In this document: in pieces, positions 7,880-13,675 of the stretch
Position numbering within the stretch: position 1 is the stretch's first letter
How the letters are laid out: each line of letters begins with the position of its first letter
DNA from: Nitrosomonadales bacterium
GTDB taxonomy: Bacteria; Pseudomonadota; Gammaproteobacteria; Burkholderiales; Gallionellaceae
Direction: 5' to 3'
Length of the DNA stretch: 13,675 bases
NCBI GenBank assembly: GCA_003235435.1
Contig: QJWF01000074.1
Coordinates: 1-13,675 of the forward strand
Translations under genes and position numbers: made by a program
The notes under the pieces: generated by a model
What the model was told of the DNA's origin: nothing
What the model saw: only the letters and a program-made list of their open reading frames with translations
The model's database searches: none

Positions 7880-9310
7880 ATGAACACAATTGCCGGCGGG
7901 AACGCTGCAGTAAAGAAAATCACCGATTACAAAGTCGCCGATATCTCCCTGGCCGCATGGGGACGCAAGGAAATCGCCATCGCCGAAACCGAGATGCCCG
8001 GACTTATGGCGATCCGCAAGGAATTCGCCAATAGCCGGCCGCTCAAGGGCGCGCGCATTACTGGCTCGCTGCACATGACCATACAGACCGCAGTGCTGAT
8101 CGAAACTCTGACCGCGCTCGGCGCGGAAGTGCGCTGGGCATCCTGCAACATCTACTCAACCCAGGATCATGCCGCTGCCGCGATCGCCGCTGATGGCGTC
8201 GCAGTGTATGCAGTAAAGGGCGAGACGCTCACCGACTACTGGGATTACACCCACCGCATCTTCGAATGGCCTGACGGCGGCCTGTCCAATATGATCCTCG
8301 ACGACGGCGGCGATGCAACTTTGCTGTTGCATCTGGGCGCGCGTGCAGAAAAGGATGCTTCTGTGTTGAGTAAGCCCGGTTCCGAGGAAGAAACCTGCTT
8401 GTTTGCGTCGATTAAGGCCAAGCTTGATGTCGACAAGACCTGGTATTCCAGGCGTCTCGCCGCAATCAAGGGCGTGACCGAGGAAACCACCACGGGCGTG
8501 CATCGCCTGTACCAGATGCATGAACGCGGTGAACTGAAATTTCCGGCCATCAACGTCAACGACTCGGTAACAAAGTCAAAATTCGACAACCTGTACGGTT
8601 GCCGTGAGTCTCTGGTAGATGGTATCAAGCGCGCAACCGACGTGATGATTGCCGGCAAGGTTGCGCTGGTTTGTGGTTATGGCGATGTGGGCAAAGGCTC
8701 TGCGCAGGCCATGCGTGCCCTGTCAGCTCAAGTCTGGGTGACCGAGATAGACCCGATCTGCGCATTGCAGGCCGCAATGGAAGGCTTCCGCGTAGTTACT
8801 ATGGACTACGCTGCGGACAAGGCCGATATTTTTGTGACATGCACCGGAAATTTCCACGTCATCACCCACGACCACATGGCGAAGATGAAAGATCAGGCTA
8901 TCGTCTGCAACATTGGCCATTTCGACAACGAAATCGACGTCGCCTCGCTGGAAAAATACCAGTGGGAAGAAATAAAGCCGCAGGTGGACCATGTGATTTT
9001 CCCGGACGGCAAACGAATCATCCTGCTCGCCAAGGGTCGTTTGGTGAACCTCGGCTGCGGAACCGGCCATCCGTCCTATGTGATGTCCTCTTCATTTGCA
9101 AACCAGACCATTGCACAGATCGAGTTGTTCACCCGCGCCAAGGACTACCCGATCGGTGTCTATACATTGCCCAAGCATCTGGATGAGAAGGTGGCCAGGC
9201 TGCAGCTAACCAAACTGAATGCGCAACTAAGCACTCTGACCGACCAGCAGGCCGCTTATATCGGCGTGCCCAAGGAAGGTCCTTACAAACCCGAACACTA
9301 CCGTTATTGA
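7880..9310 (+). CDS. ahcY: Adenosylhomocysteinase AhcY (SAH hydrolase)
   Basis: AhcY reversibly hydrolyses SAH to adenosine and homocysteine with tightly bound NAD, relieving product inhibition of methyltransferases. From ATG 7880 it has 476 residues, the long bacterial form with the extra segment of about 40 residues near 155-195. Visible motifs are [15 protein letters not shown] (63-77), [14 protein letters not shown] (89-102), [20 protein letters not shown] (225-244), the Rossmann loop [12 protein letters not shown] (264-275), [10 protein letters not shown] (344-353) and the C-terminal KPEHYRY. ATG 7868 is in frame but lies inside the regulatory hairpin and has no ribosome site; GGAG at 7870-7873 is placed six bases before ATG 7880. 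Expression should be controlled by the SAH riboswitch. Confidence 0.98.
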   Translation: MNTIAGGNAAVKKITDYKVADISLAAWGRKEIAIAETEMPGLMAIRKEFANSRPLKGARITGSLHMTIQTAVLIETLTALGAEVRWASCNIYSTQDHAAAAIAADGVAVYAVKGETLTDYWDYTHRIFEWPDGGLSNMILDDGGDATLLLHLGARAEKDASVLSKPGSEEETCLFASIKAKLDVDKTWYSRRLAAIKGVTEETTTGVHRLYQMHERGELKFPAINVNDSVTKSKFDNLYGCRESLVDGIKRATDVMIAGKVALVCGYGDVGKGSAQAMRALSAQVWVTEIDPICALQAAMEGFRVVTMDYAADKADIFVTCTGNFHVITHDHMAKMKDQAIVCNIGHFDNEIDVASLEKYQWEEIKPQVDHVIFPDGKRIILLAKGRLVNLGCGTGHPSYVMSSSFANQTIAQIELFTRAKDYPIGVYTLPKHLDEKVARLQLTKLNAQLSTLTDQQAAYIGVPKEGPYKPEHYRY

Positions 9311-9363
9311 ATCAGCACCCATTACTCGCGCCGACAGTACAGGTATTGAATACTGGCGGAACA

Positions 9364-9420
9364 CAAGACTTGCATACACGGCAAACCGGACTGGAATCCT
9401 CTGCAAGAATGTATGTCTTG
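9364..9420 (+). other. Structured spacer between ahcY and the membrane protein gene
   Basis: Two mutually exclusive stems are possible. One pairs CAAGAC+ATACA (9364-9369, 9374-9378) with TGTAT+GTCTTG (9410-9420), 11 pairs with the bulge TTGC. The other pairs CAAGA with TCTTG (9364-9368/9416-9420) and CTTGCA with TGCAAG (9369-9374/9402-9407), leaving an 8-base bulge. No run of T follows, so a simple terminator is unlikely. It could be a processing or attenuation site between ahcY and the downstream genes. Confidence 0.4.
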
Positions 9421-9493
9421 GCGGAAATCCACTTGAGTTGAGGCATTGCTGACCCGGACTTTCGAAACGGGCAACACGGCAAAAGGAAGTTTT

Positions 9494-9859
9494 ATGAAAC
9501 TGCAGTTCGAATTGTTGCTGATATGGATACTCAACGCGCTTGCGCTGCTCGCAGTGGCCAATTTCGTTCCAGGCATCCACGTAGACGGATTCACCGCCGC
9601 CCTGATTGCGGCATTTTTCCTAGGATTGATTAACACACTGATACGCCCTTTGTTGTTATTACTTACCCTGCCGGTCACACTGCTCACGATAGGGTTGTTC
9701 ATCTTTGTCATCAACGGTCTTCTGTTCTGGTTTGTCGGTTCGATACTGAAAGGATTCCTGGTAGACAGCTTCTGGCACGGTGTGTTGGGTTCCGTTCTGT
9801 ACAGTATCTTTTCCTGGGCACTGTCCGCGGCGGCCACTCAATTGATGAGAAAGCAATGA
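9494..9859 (+). CDS. Small four-helix membrane protein, YvlD / 'phage holin 4_2' family
   Basis: This 121-residue protein is almost entirely hydrophobic, with four likely membrane helices (about residues 5-23, 33-50, 52-81 and 93-115). The central stretch NTLIRPLLLLLTLPVTLLTIGLF (47-69) is characteristic of the YvlD/Phage_holin_4_2 family, a widespread chromosomal family of unknown role despite its name. ATG 9494 follows AAGGAAG at 9484-9490; an earlier ATG at 9446 would add a polar, unconserved extension. The stop overlaps the metF start in ATGA, so the two are translationally coupled. No lysis genes are nearby, so a phage holin function is unlikely. Its place between ahcY and metF hints at a link with one-carbon metabolism, which is unproven. 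Confidence 0.85.
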   Translation: MKLQFELLLIWILNALALLAVANFVPGIHVDGFTAALIAAFFLGLINTLIRPLLLLLTLPVTLLTIGLFIFVINGLLFWFVGSILKGFLVDSFWHGVLGSVLYSIFSWALSAAATQLMRKQ

Positions 9860-10686
9860 TCAAGCCGGTATTCAGTTTTGAATTCTTTCCGCCTCAGACT
9901 CCCGAGGGTGTGGAAAGACTCGCCGCTACGCGCAAGCAACTGGCGAAGCTCAAGCCGGAATTCTTTTCGGTCACGTTCGGCGCAGGCGGTTCCACGCGCG
10001 ACCGTACGCTGGAATCCGTACGGCAGATCAAGCAGGAAGGCTACGCTGCTGCACCGCATCTTTCCTGCGTCGGTTCAACTCGCGAAAACATCCGCGCCAT
10101 TCTCGAGACCTACAAGAATCTAGGCATCAACCGTATTGTTGCGCTTCGCGGTGATCTCCCTTCCGGCATGGCCACCACCGGCGAATTCCAGTATGCCAAC
10201 GAACTGGTGTCATACATCCGCGAGCAGACCGGCAACCATTTCCACATCGAAGTTGCGGGCTACCCTGAAGTCCATCCGCAGGCGAAATCGGTGCGCAGCG
10301 ACCTGCTCAATTTCAAGCGCAAGATCGAGGCGGGAGCAGACTCGGCGATCACGCAGTATTTTTACAATGCCGACAGCTATTTTCGTTTCGTGGACGAGTG
10401 CCGCAAGCTGGGTGTCACCGTTCCGGTCGTGCCGGGAATCATGCCTATCGTCAAGTTTGCACAACTGGCGCGTTTCTCTGATGCCTGCGGCGCTGAGATT
10501 CCGCGCTGGATGCGCAAAACTCTGGAAGGTTTTGGCGACGATAGCGAAGCAATACAGGCGTTCGGCCTTGATGTTGTCACGACGTTATGCGAACGGCTGC
10601 TTGCTGGCGGCGCGCCTGGTCTGCATTTCTATACTCTGAATCATGCTGCCCCCAGCGTGGAGATCTGGAAGCGTCTGGGACTGTGA
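9856..10686 (+). CDS. metF: 5,10-methylenetetrahydrofolate reductase MetF
   Basis: MetF uses FAD to reduce 5,10-methylene-THF to 5-methyl-THF, the methyl donor for methionine synthase. It has 276 residues (E. coli 296, with the difference mostly at the N-terminus). Motifs are SFEFFPP (7-13, Glu9 corresponding to the catalytic Glu28 of E. coli), FSVTFGAGGSTRDRT (37-51), ALRGD (96-100, Asp100 corresponding to the FAD-tuning Asp120), GYPEVHP (135-141), QYFY (167-170), PGIMPI (193-198) and GLHFYTLN (255-262). The ATG overlaps the upstream stop and the TGA overlaps the trhP GTG start, so three genes form one coupled unit downstream of ahcY. Together with AhcY it closes the route from SAH back to methionine. 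Confidence 0.97.
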   Translation: MIKPVFSFEFFPPQTPEGVERLAATRKQLAKLKPEFFSVTFGAGGSTRDRTLESVRQIKQEGYAAAPHLSCVGSTRENIRAILETYKNLGINRIVALRGDLPSGMATTGEFQYANELVSYIREQTGNHFHIEVAGYPEVHPQAKSVRSDLLNFKRKIEAGADSAITQYFYNADSYFRFVDECRKLGVTVPVVPGIMPIVKFAQLARFSDACGAEIPRWMRKTLEGFGDDSEAIQAFGLDVVTTLCERLLAGGAPGLHFYTLNHAAPSVEIWKRLGL

Positions 10687-12029
10687 GCCGATCACGCGAA
10701 CCTGAGTTGCTGTTGCCCGCCGGAACGCTGGACAAAATGCGCACTGCTTACGCTTACGGTGCGGACGCGGTATATGCCGGACAACCACGATATTCACTGC
10801 GCGCGCGCAACAACGAGTTCAAGCTGGAAGAACTGGGTACCGGTATTCAGGAAGCACATGCACTCGGCAAGAAATTTTTTGTTGCCAGCAACCTGATGCC
10901 CCACAACGCCAAGGTGAAGACATATATGTCAGACATGGCCCCGGTCATCGAGATGCGTCCGGATGCGCTGATCATGGCCGATCCCGGCCTGATCGCGATG
11001 GTGCGCGAGCGCTGGCCGGAAATGCCGGTCCATCTTTCGGTACAGGCCAACACAGTCAATTTTGCAGCGGTAAAATTCTGGCAATCACTCGGCCTTACCC
11101 GTGTGATCCTGTCGCGCGAACTGTCGCTGGACGAGATTGAAGAGATACGCCAGAAATGTTCGGGCATTGAATTGGAAGTCTTCGTGCACGGCGCGCTGTG
11201 CATCGCCTATTCCGGGCGTTGTTTGTTGTCCGGCTACTTCAACCATCGCGATGCCAACCAGGGCACCTGCACCAATTCGTGCCGCTGGGATTACAAGGTT
11301 GAAAATGCCGAAGAGAACGGCACCGGTGATATCCAGAAGATAGACTTCGATTTCGACAGGGCGCTGCGCCAAAGCGCGTTGTCGGACTGCGGCGAACAGG
11401 AACGCCACCCGATGGCAGACCGCGTTTACGTCATCTCGCGCCAGGATCATCCCGGCGAACTGATGCCGGTGATGGAAGACGAGCACGGCACCTACATCAT
11501 GAACTCCAGGGATTTGCGCGCGGTAGAACACGTCGAGCGTCTTGCAAGGATCGGTATCGACTCGCTCAAGGTCGAAGGACGCACCAAGTCGATCTACTAT
11601 GTCGCACGTACAGCGCAAGTATATCGGCAGGCGATCGACGATGCAGTGTCTGGCCGACCTTTCAACCCGGCTTTACTGGGGGCACTGGATGCGCTGGCAA
11701 ACCGAGGTTACACCGACGGTTTCTACGAGCGCCATCACACTCACGAACAGCAGAACTATCTGCGTGGACATTCCGAGAATTCTCGCCAGCAATATGTCGG
11801 CGACATCGTCAGATGCGCCAATGGCTTTGCCGAGATCGACGTGAAGAATCGTTTCCAGGTCGGCGACAAACTTGAGATCATCCACCCTTCCGGAAATCGG
11901 ATTCTCATGTTAAACGAAATGCGCGACCTCAAAGGCGAAGTTCTGACCACAGCACCGGGCAGCGGACATCTGGTGCAAATACCCCTGCAGGGCGAACTGA
12001 CCAGAGGCATGCTGGCCAAGTTCGTCTAA
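10683..12029 (+). CDS. trhP: tRNA U34 hydroxylation protein TrhP (YegQ, U32 peptidase-like family)
   Basis: TrhP, formerly YegQ, is an iron-sulfur U32-family protein that makes 5-hydroxyuridine at position 34 of tRNAs, the precursor of the SAM-dependent mo5U/cmo5U modifications. From GTG 10683 it has 448 residues (E. coli 453) and begins SRSREPELLLPAGTLDKMRTA, as orthologues do; an earlier ATG at 10587 would run through the end of metF. Further motifs are YGADAVYAGQPRYSLRARNNEF (25-46) and the cysteine cluster at Cys173, Cys180, Cys196 and Cys200 in the CIAYSGRC to TCTNSCRWDY region, the expected iron-sulfur ligands. DSLKVEGRTKSIYY further on is also typical. GTGA overlap with metF implies coupling. 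Confidence 0.94.
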   Translation: MSRSREPELLLPAGTLDKMRTAYAYGADAVYAGQPRYSLRARNNEFKLEELGTGIQEAHALGKKFFVASNLMPHNAKVKTYMSDMAPVIEMRPDALIMADPGLIAMVRERWPEMPVHLSVQANTVNFAAVKFWQSLGLTRVILSRELSLDEIEEIRQKCSGIELEVFVHGALCIAYSGRCLLSGYFNHRDANQGTCTNSCRWDYKVENAEENGTGDIQKIDFDFDRALRQSALSDCGEQERHPMADRVYVISRQDHPGELMPVMEDEHGTYIMNSRDLRAVEHVERLARIGIDSLKVEGRTKSIYYVARTAQVYRQAIDDAVSGRPFNPALLGALDALANRGYTDGFYERHHTHEQQNYLRGHSENSRQQYVGDIVRCANGFAEIDVKNRFQVGDKLEIIHPSGNRILMLNEMRDLKGEVLTTAPGSGHLVQIPLQGELTRGMLAKFV

Positions 12030-12076
12030 GTCGAGTTATTTGGCAAATACGCAGTAAATCTACTGAAAGCACAGGC

Positions 12077-12526
12077 ATGATCTTCTCCACCCTCTCCAAC
12101 TCCAGCCGCTATGCCGAACTACATCCCTTGTTCCCGCACGCATTTGACTACATCCGCAAAACCGATCTGCATTCGCTCTCGCCGGGTTGCTATCCGATCA
12201 TTGGAGAAGATCTGCTGGCCATCGTGGAACATATGCCGGGGCGTACACGCGCAGAAGCAAAGCTGGAGAGCCACCGCCGTTACATAGATATTCAGTTGGT
12301 TCTGGATGGCGTCGACGAGATGGGATGGAGGGCTCTTGCGGATTGCCACAAGCCGGTGGACGAATACAGCGAGGCGCGCGATATCCGTTTCTACAACGAC
12401 ACCCCTGCAACATGGATTGCCACGCCACCCGGTGCATTCTGCATGTTCTTCCCGGATGATGCGCATGCCCCGCTGGTGGGCGAAGATTTAATCCGCAAAG
12501 TGGTTTTCAAGATCGCGGTGAAGTGA
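12077..12526 (+). CDS. YhcH/YjgK/YiaL (TabA-like) family protein
   Basis: The 149 residues match this cupin-like family in length. The conserved blocks are KLESHRRYIDIQLVLDGVDEMGW (62-84) and CMFFPDDAHAPL (122-133), containing the His, Asp and His residues thought to bind a metal inside the barrel. Characterised relatives include E. coli TabA, a biofilm and toxin-response protein, and members encoded with sialic acid or other sugar genes; the exact reaction is not settled. ATG 12077 has only a weak ribosome site (ACAGG). It lies 47 bp after trhP on the same strand and could be read through from it. No sugar-utilisation or toxin genes accompany it here, so its role is open. Confidence 0.88.
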   Translation: MIFSTLSNSSRYAELHPLFPHAFDYIRKTDLHSLSPGCYPIIGEDLLAIVEHMPGRTRAEAKLESHRRYIDIQLVLDGVDEMGWRALADCHKPVDEYSEARDIRFYNDTPATWIATPPGAFCMFFPDDAHAPLVGEDLIRKVVFKIAVK

Positions 12527-12557
12527 TTCGGATTACTTTTATTTCAATTCAGCAGTC

Positions 12558-12590
12558 CTGATGCCCGGCCATTAACCGATACCGGGTCAG
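12558..12590. terminator. Possible hairpin between convergent genes
   Basis: CTGA+CCCGG (12558-12561, 12564-12568) can pair with CCGGG+TCAG (12582-12590), bulging TG and leaving a 13-base loop. It lies between the convergent YhcH-like and YfaZ-like genes, where a two-way terminator is expected, but there is no solid T run on either side and the arm includes the YfaZ-like stop codon. Confidence 0.3.
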
Positions 12591-13147
12591 AATGAAATTT
12601 TCACACCGATATTGACACCTTCGTCCAGTATCTCGTCCGGCGGAATCGTCAGGCCCAGCTTTATCTTCCGGTAGCCGATATAGGCTATCGCCTGCGGTAT
12701 GACTTCATAATCCAGCTTCAGGCCTGTTTCAGTATAACGGTCGGCATCACCGAAAGTGACGATATTCGGAGACATGTAAATCAATCCGGAGATGCCAAAG
12801 CGGGTGTCGGTAAACGGTGCAAAACGCACCAAACCTCCCAAAGCCACAGCTCTGGCATTATTGAGTTTGGTTTTGGCGATCAGGCCTTTCAAACCAACCC
12901 CAACCGTGACCCCGGGTGCGCCGGCCAATTCGTCCTGAACCAGCAAGCCAAAATCGAACAGCGAATTGTTGCTGCTGGTGTACAGAAAACCCGCGTGGAG
13001 TTCGGACCTTCCGAGAGTGTCTCGGCCCATCGAGGCGTTGTACTGGACCTGCGCACTATTGTCGCGCAGGTTGATATCGACGGAATCTGCCAAGACTGTA
13101 CTGCTGAATGCGATCAGGAATAGTGCAAGAAATTGGCGCAAAAACAT
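12587..13147 (-). CDS. YfaZ family outer-membrane protein
   Basis: The 186-residue product begins with a signal peptide (residues 1-20, cleavage after VLA) and continues as a series of amphipathic strands ending GVNIGVKISF, with the terminal phenylalanine of outer-membrane barrels. The segments LHAGFLYTSSNN, VGVGLKGLIAK and ALGGLVRF, the late YMSPNIVTFGDADRYTE loop and IGYRKIKL are the pattern of the YfaZ family, putative outer-membrane proteins of unknown function. AGGAG six bases before ATG 13147 is an excellent ribosome-binding site. It is on the same strand as ttcA, 166 bp downstream of it. It is not obviously related to the two small barrels at 2027-3223. Confidence 0.82.
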   Translation of the reverse strand: MFLRQFLALFLIAFSSTVLADSVDINLRDNSAQVQYNASMGRDTLGRSELHAGFLYTSSNNSLFDFGLLVQDELAGAPGVTVGVGLKGLIAKTKLNNARAVALGGLVRFAPFTDTRFGISGLIYMSPNIVTFGDADRYTETGLKLDYEVIPQAIAYIGYRKIKLGLTIPPDEILDEGVNIGVKISF

Positions 13148-13191
13148 AAATCGCTCCTATTTAATATCTACAATTGGTTGATCATGGCAAG

Positions 13192-13271
13192 CAGCAAGCC
13201 TGCAAGACTTCCAGTTCTGGCTTCACTGCTGCGAAAACACAAGTCTTGCCGGTTTAATGCAGGCAAGCATA
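13192..13271 (-). repeat. Overlapping inverted repeats upstream of the YfaZ-like gene
   Basis: GCAAGACTT (13202-13210) and AAGTCTTGC (13241-13249) are exact 9-bp inverted arms around a 30-bp loop that itself holds CCAGTTCTGG (13211-13220). A further arm, TGCAGGC (13258-13264), is complementary to GCCTGCA, which overlaps the first arm, and GCAGCAAGCC can pair imperfectly with GGCTTCACTGCTGC. Several alternative folds are thus possible. It lies in the spacer between ttcA and the YfaZ-like gene. It may be leader RNA, a terminator remnant, or a dispersed repeat. Confidence 0.5.
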
Positions 13272-13313
13272 TCACAGACGAATGTTATCGCGAACAGGCC
13301 GAACGCCCGGCAA

Positions 13314-13675
13314 TCATACATCCTGATCAAACACCACATCTCCTTCGGCTGTCTGCTGACCGAGCCGAATGTTCTTGAAATCGAACAATTCGCTGTCGAG
13401 AAGATGCGAAGGAACGATGTTCTGCATCGCCGTGAATATGGTCTGGCTGCGTCCCGGATATTCCTTTTCCCATGCAGCCAGCAATTCCTTTATGTTCTGC
13501 CGTTGCAGATTTTCCTGCGCGCCGCACAAGTTGCACGGGATTATCGGAAACTTCATACCCCGCGCATAGCGGGCGATATCCTTCTCCGAGCAGTATGCCA
13601 GCGGGCGTATCACTATGTGGTCGCCCTTGTCCGTCACCAGCTTGGGCGGCATCGCCTTGAGCTTGCCGCCGAAGA
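13314..13675 (-). CDS. ttcA: tRNA 2-thiocytidine synthetase TtcA, C-terminal part (cut by window edge)
   Basis: The frame enters from the right edge and ends with TGA at 13316-13314, giving 119 complete residues. [29 protein letters not shown] and especially [16 protein letters not shown] are characteristic of TtcA, which thiolates C32 of certain tRNAs using an iron-sulfur cluster and ATP. The CNLC pair is the second of two CXXC motifs that hold the cluster; the first, and the ATP-binding PP-loop, lie outside the window. The C-terminal end ([18 protein letters not shown]) is a variable tail. Nothing suggests a break within the visible part. It is the second tRNA-modification gene in the window after trhP, though not adjacent to it. 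Confidence 0.95.
   Translation of the reverse strand, partial: FGGKLKAMPPKLVTDKGDHIVIRPLAYCSEKDIARYARGMKFPIIPCNLCGAQENLQRQNIKELLAAWEKEYPGRSQTIFTAMQNIVPSHLLDSELFDFKNIRLGQQTAEGDVVFDQDV

Noticed and set aside
9494..9859. Prophage lysis gene, because the family is named 'phage holin'
   Set aside because: There are no endolysin, spanin, integrase or structural genes nearby, and the gene is locked into a metabolic operon. The family name is historical.
11085..11618. 177-residue minus-strand frame opposite trhP
   Set aside because: The conserved U32 cysteine motifs are on the plus strand in the same stretch; the antisense frame shows no family features.
13161..13190. Promoter TTGCCA-N18-TATTAA for the YfaZ-like gene (minus strand)
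   Set aside because: The implied start would fall on or inside the AGGAG ribosome site, leaving no leader.
1..13675. CRISPR arrays, insertion sequences, tRNA/rRNA genes and attachment sites
   Set aside because: No regularly spaced repeats, transposase-like frames, cloverleaf sequences or terminal direct repeats were seen by eye.

Overview
The window looks like core chromosome of a betaproteobacterium. A Nitrosomonadales/Gallionella-like lineage is my guess, from protein style and gene order only. There is no sign of phage, plasmid, insertion sequence, CRISPR array, tRNA or rRNA. Almost every gene belongs to a recognisable conserved family, and the main interest lies in regulatory DNA and RNA and in a few poorly understood neighbours.

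Layout, left to right. (1) 1-1540, minus strand: the head of the division and cell-wall (dcw) cluster, mraZ-rsmH-ftsL, with overlapping stop and start codons. A well-formed sigma70 promoter is followed by a four-copy 10-bp GTGG repeat, the expected operator of MraZ. (2) 1521-2026: a 506-bp, hairpin-rich intergenic region with no convincing gene. (3) 2027-3223, plus strand: two small paralogous outer-membrane beta-barrel proteins. (4) 3276-6501, minus strand: ubiD (ubiquinone synthesis) and two tandem, translationally coupled lipid A-type acyltransferases, divergent from metK. (5) 6574-12029, plus strand: a methyl-cycle block. It holds metK (SAM synthesis), a SAH riboswitch with its own promoter, ahcY (SAH hydrolysis), a small four-helix membrane protein, metF (5-methyl-THF supply) and trhP (tRNA U34 hydroxylation). 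The last three genes are chained by 4-bp stop/start overlaps. (6) 12077-12526, plus strand: a YhcH/TabA-family protein. (7) 12587-13675, minus strand: a YfaZ-type outer-membrane protein and the C-terminal part of ttcA (tRNA C32 thiolation), separated by an inverted-repeat-rich spacer.

How the genes work together. MetK makes SAM, methyltransferases turn it into SAH, and AhcY splits SAH to homocysteine. MetF supplies the methyl group for remethylation to methionine; the methionine synthase is not in the window. The riboswitch should turn ahcY on when SAH builds up. Its 3' pseudoknot strand overlaps a hairpin that would hide the ahcY ribosome-binding site, which gives a readable switching mechanism. 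No clearly new multi-gene system is visible. The best candidates for new biology are the membrane protein embedded in the ahcY-metF unit, the structured spacer in front of it, and the inverted repeats between ttcA and the YfaZ-like gene.
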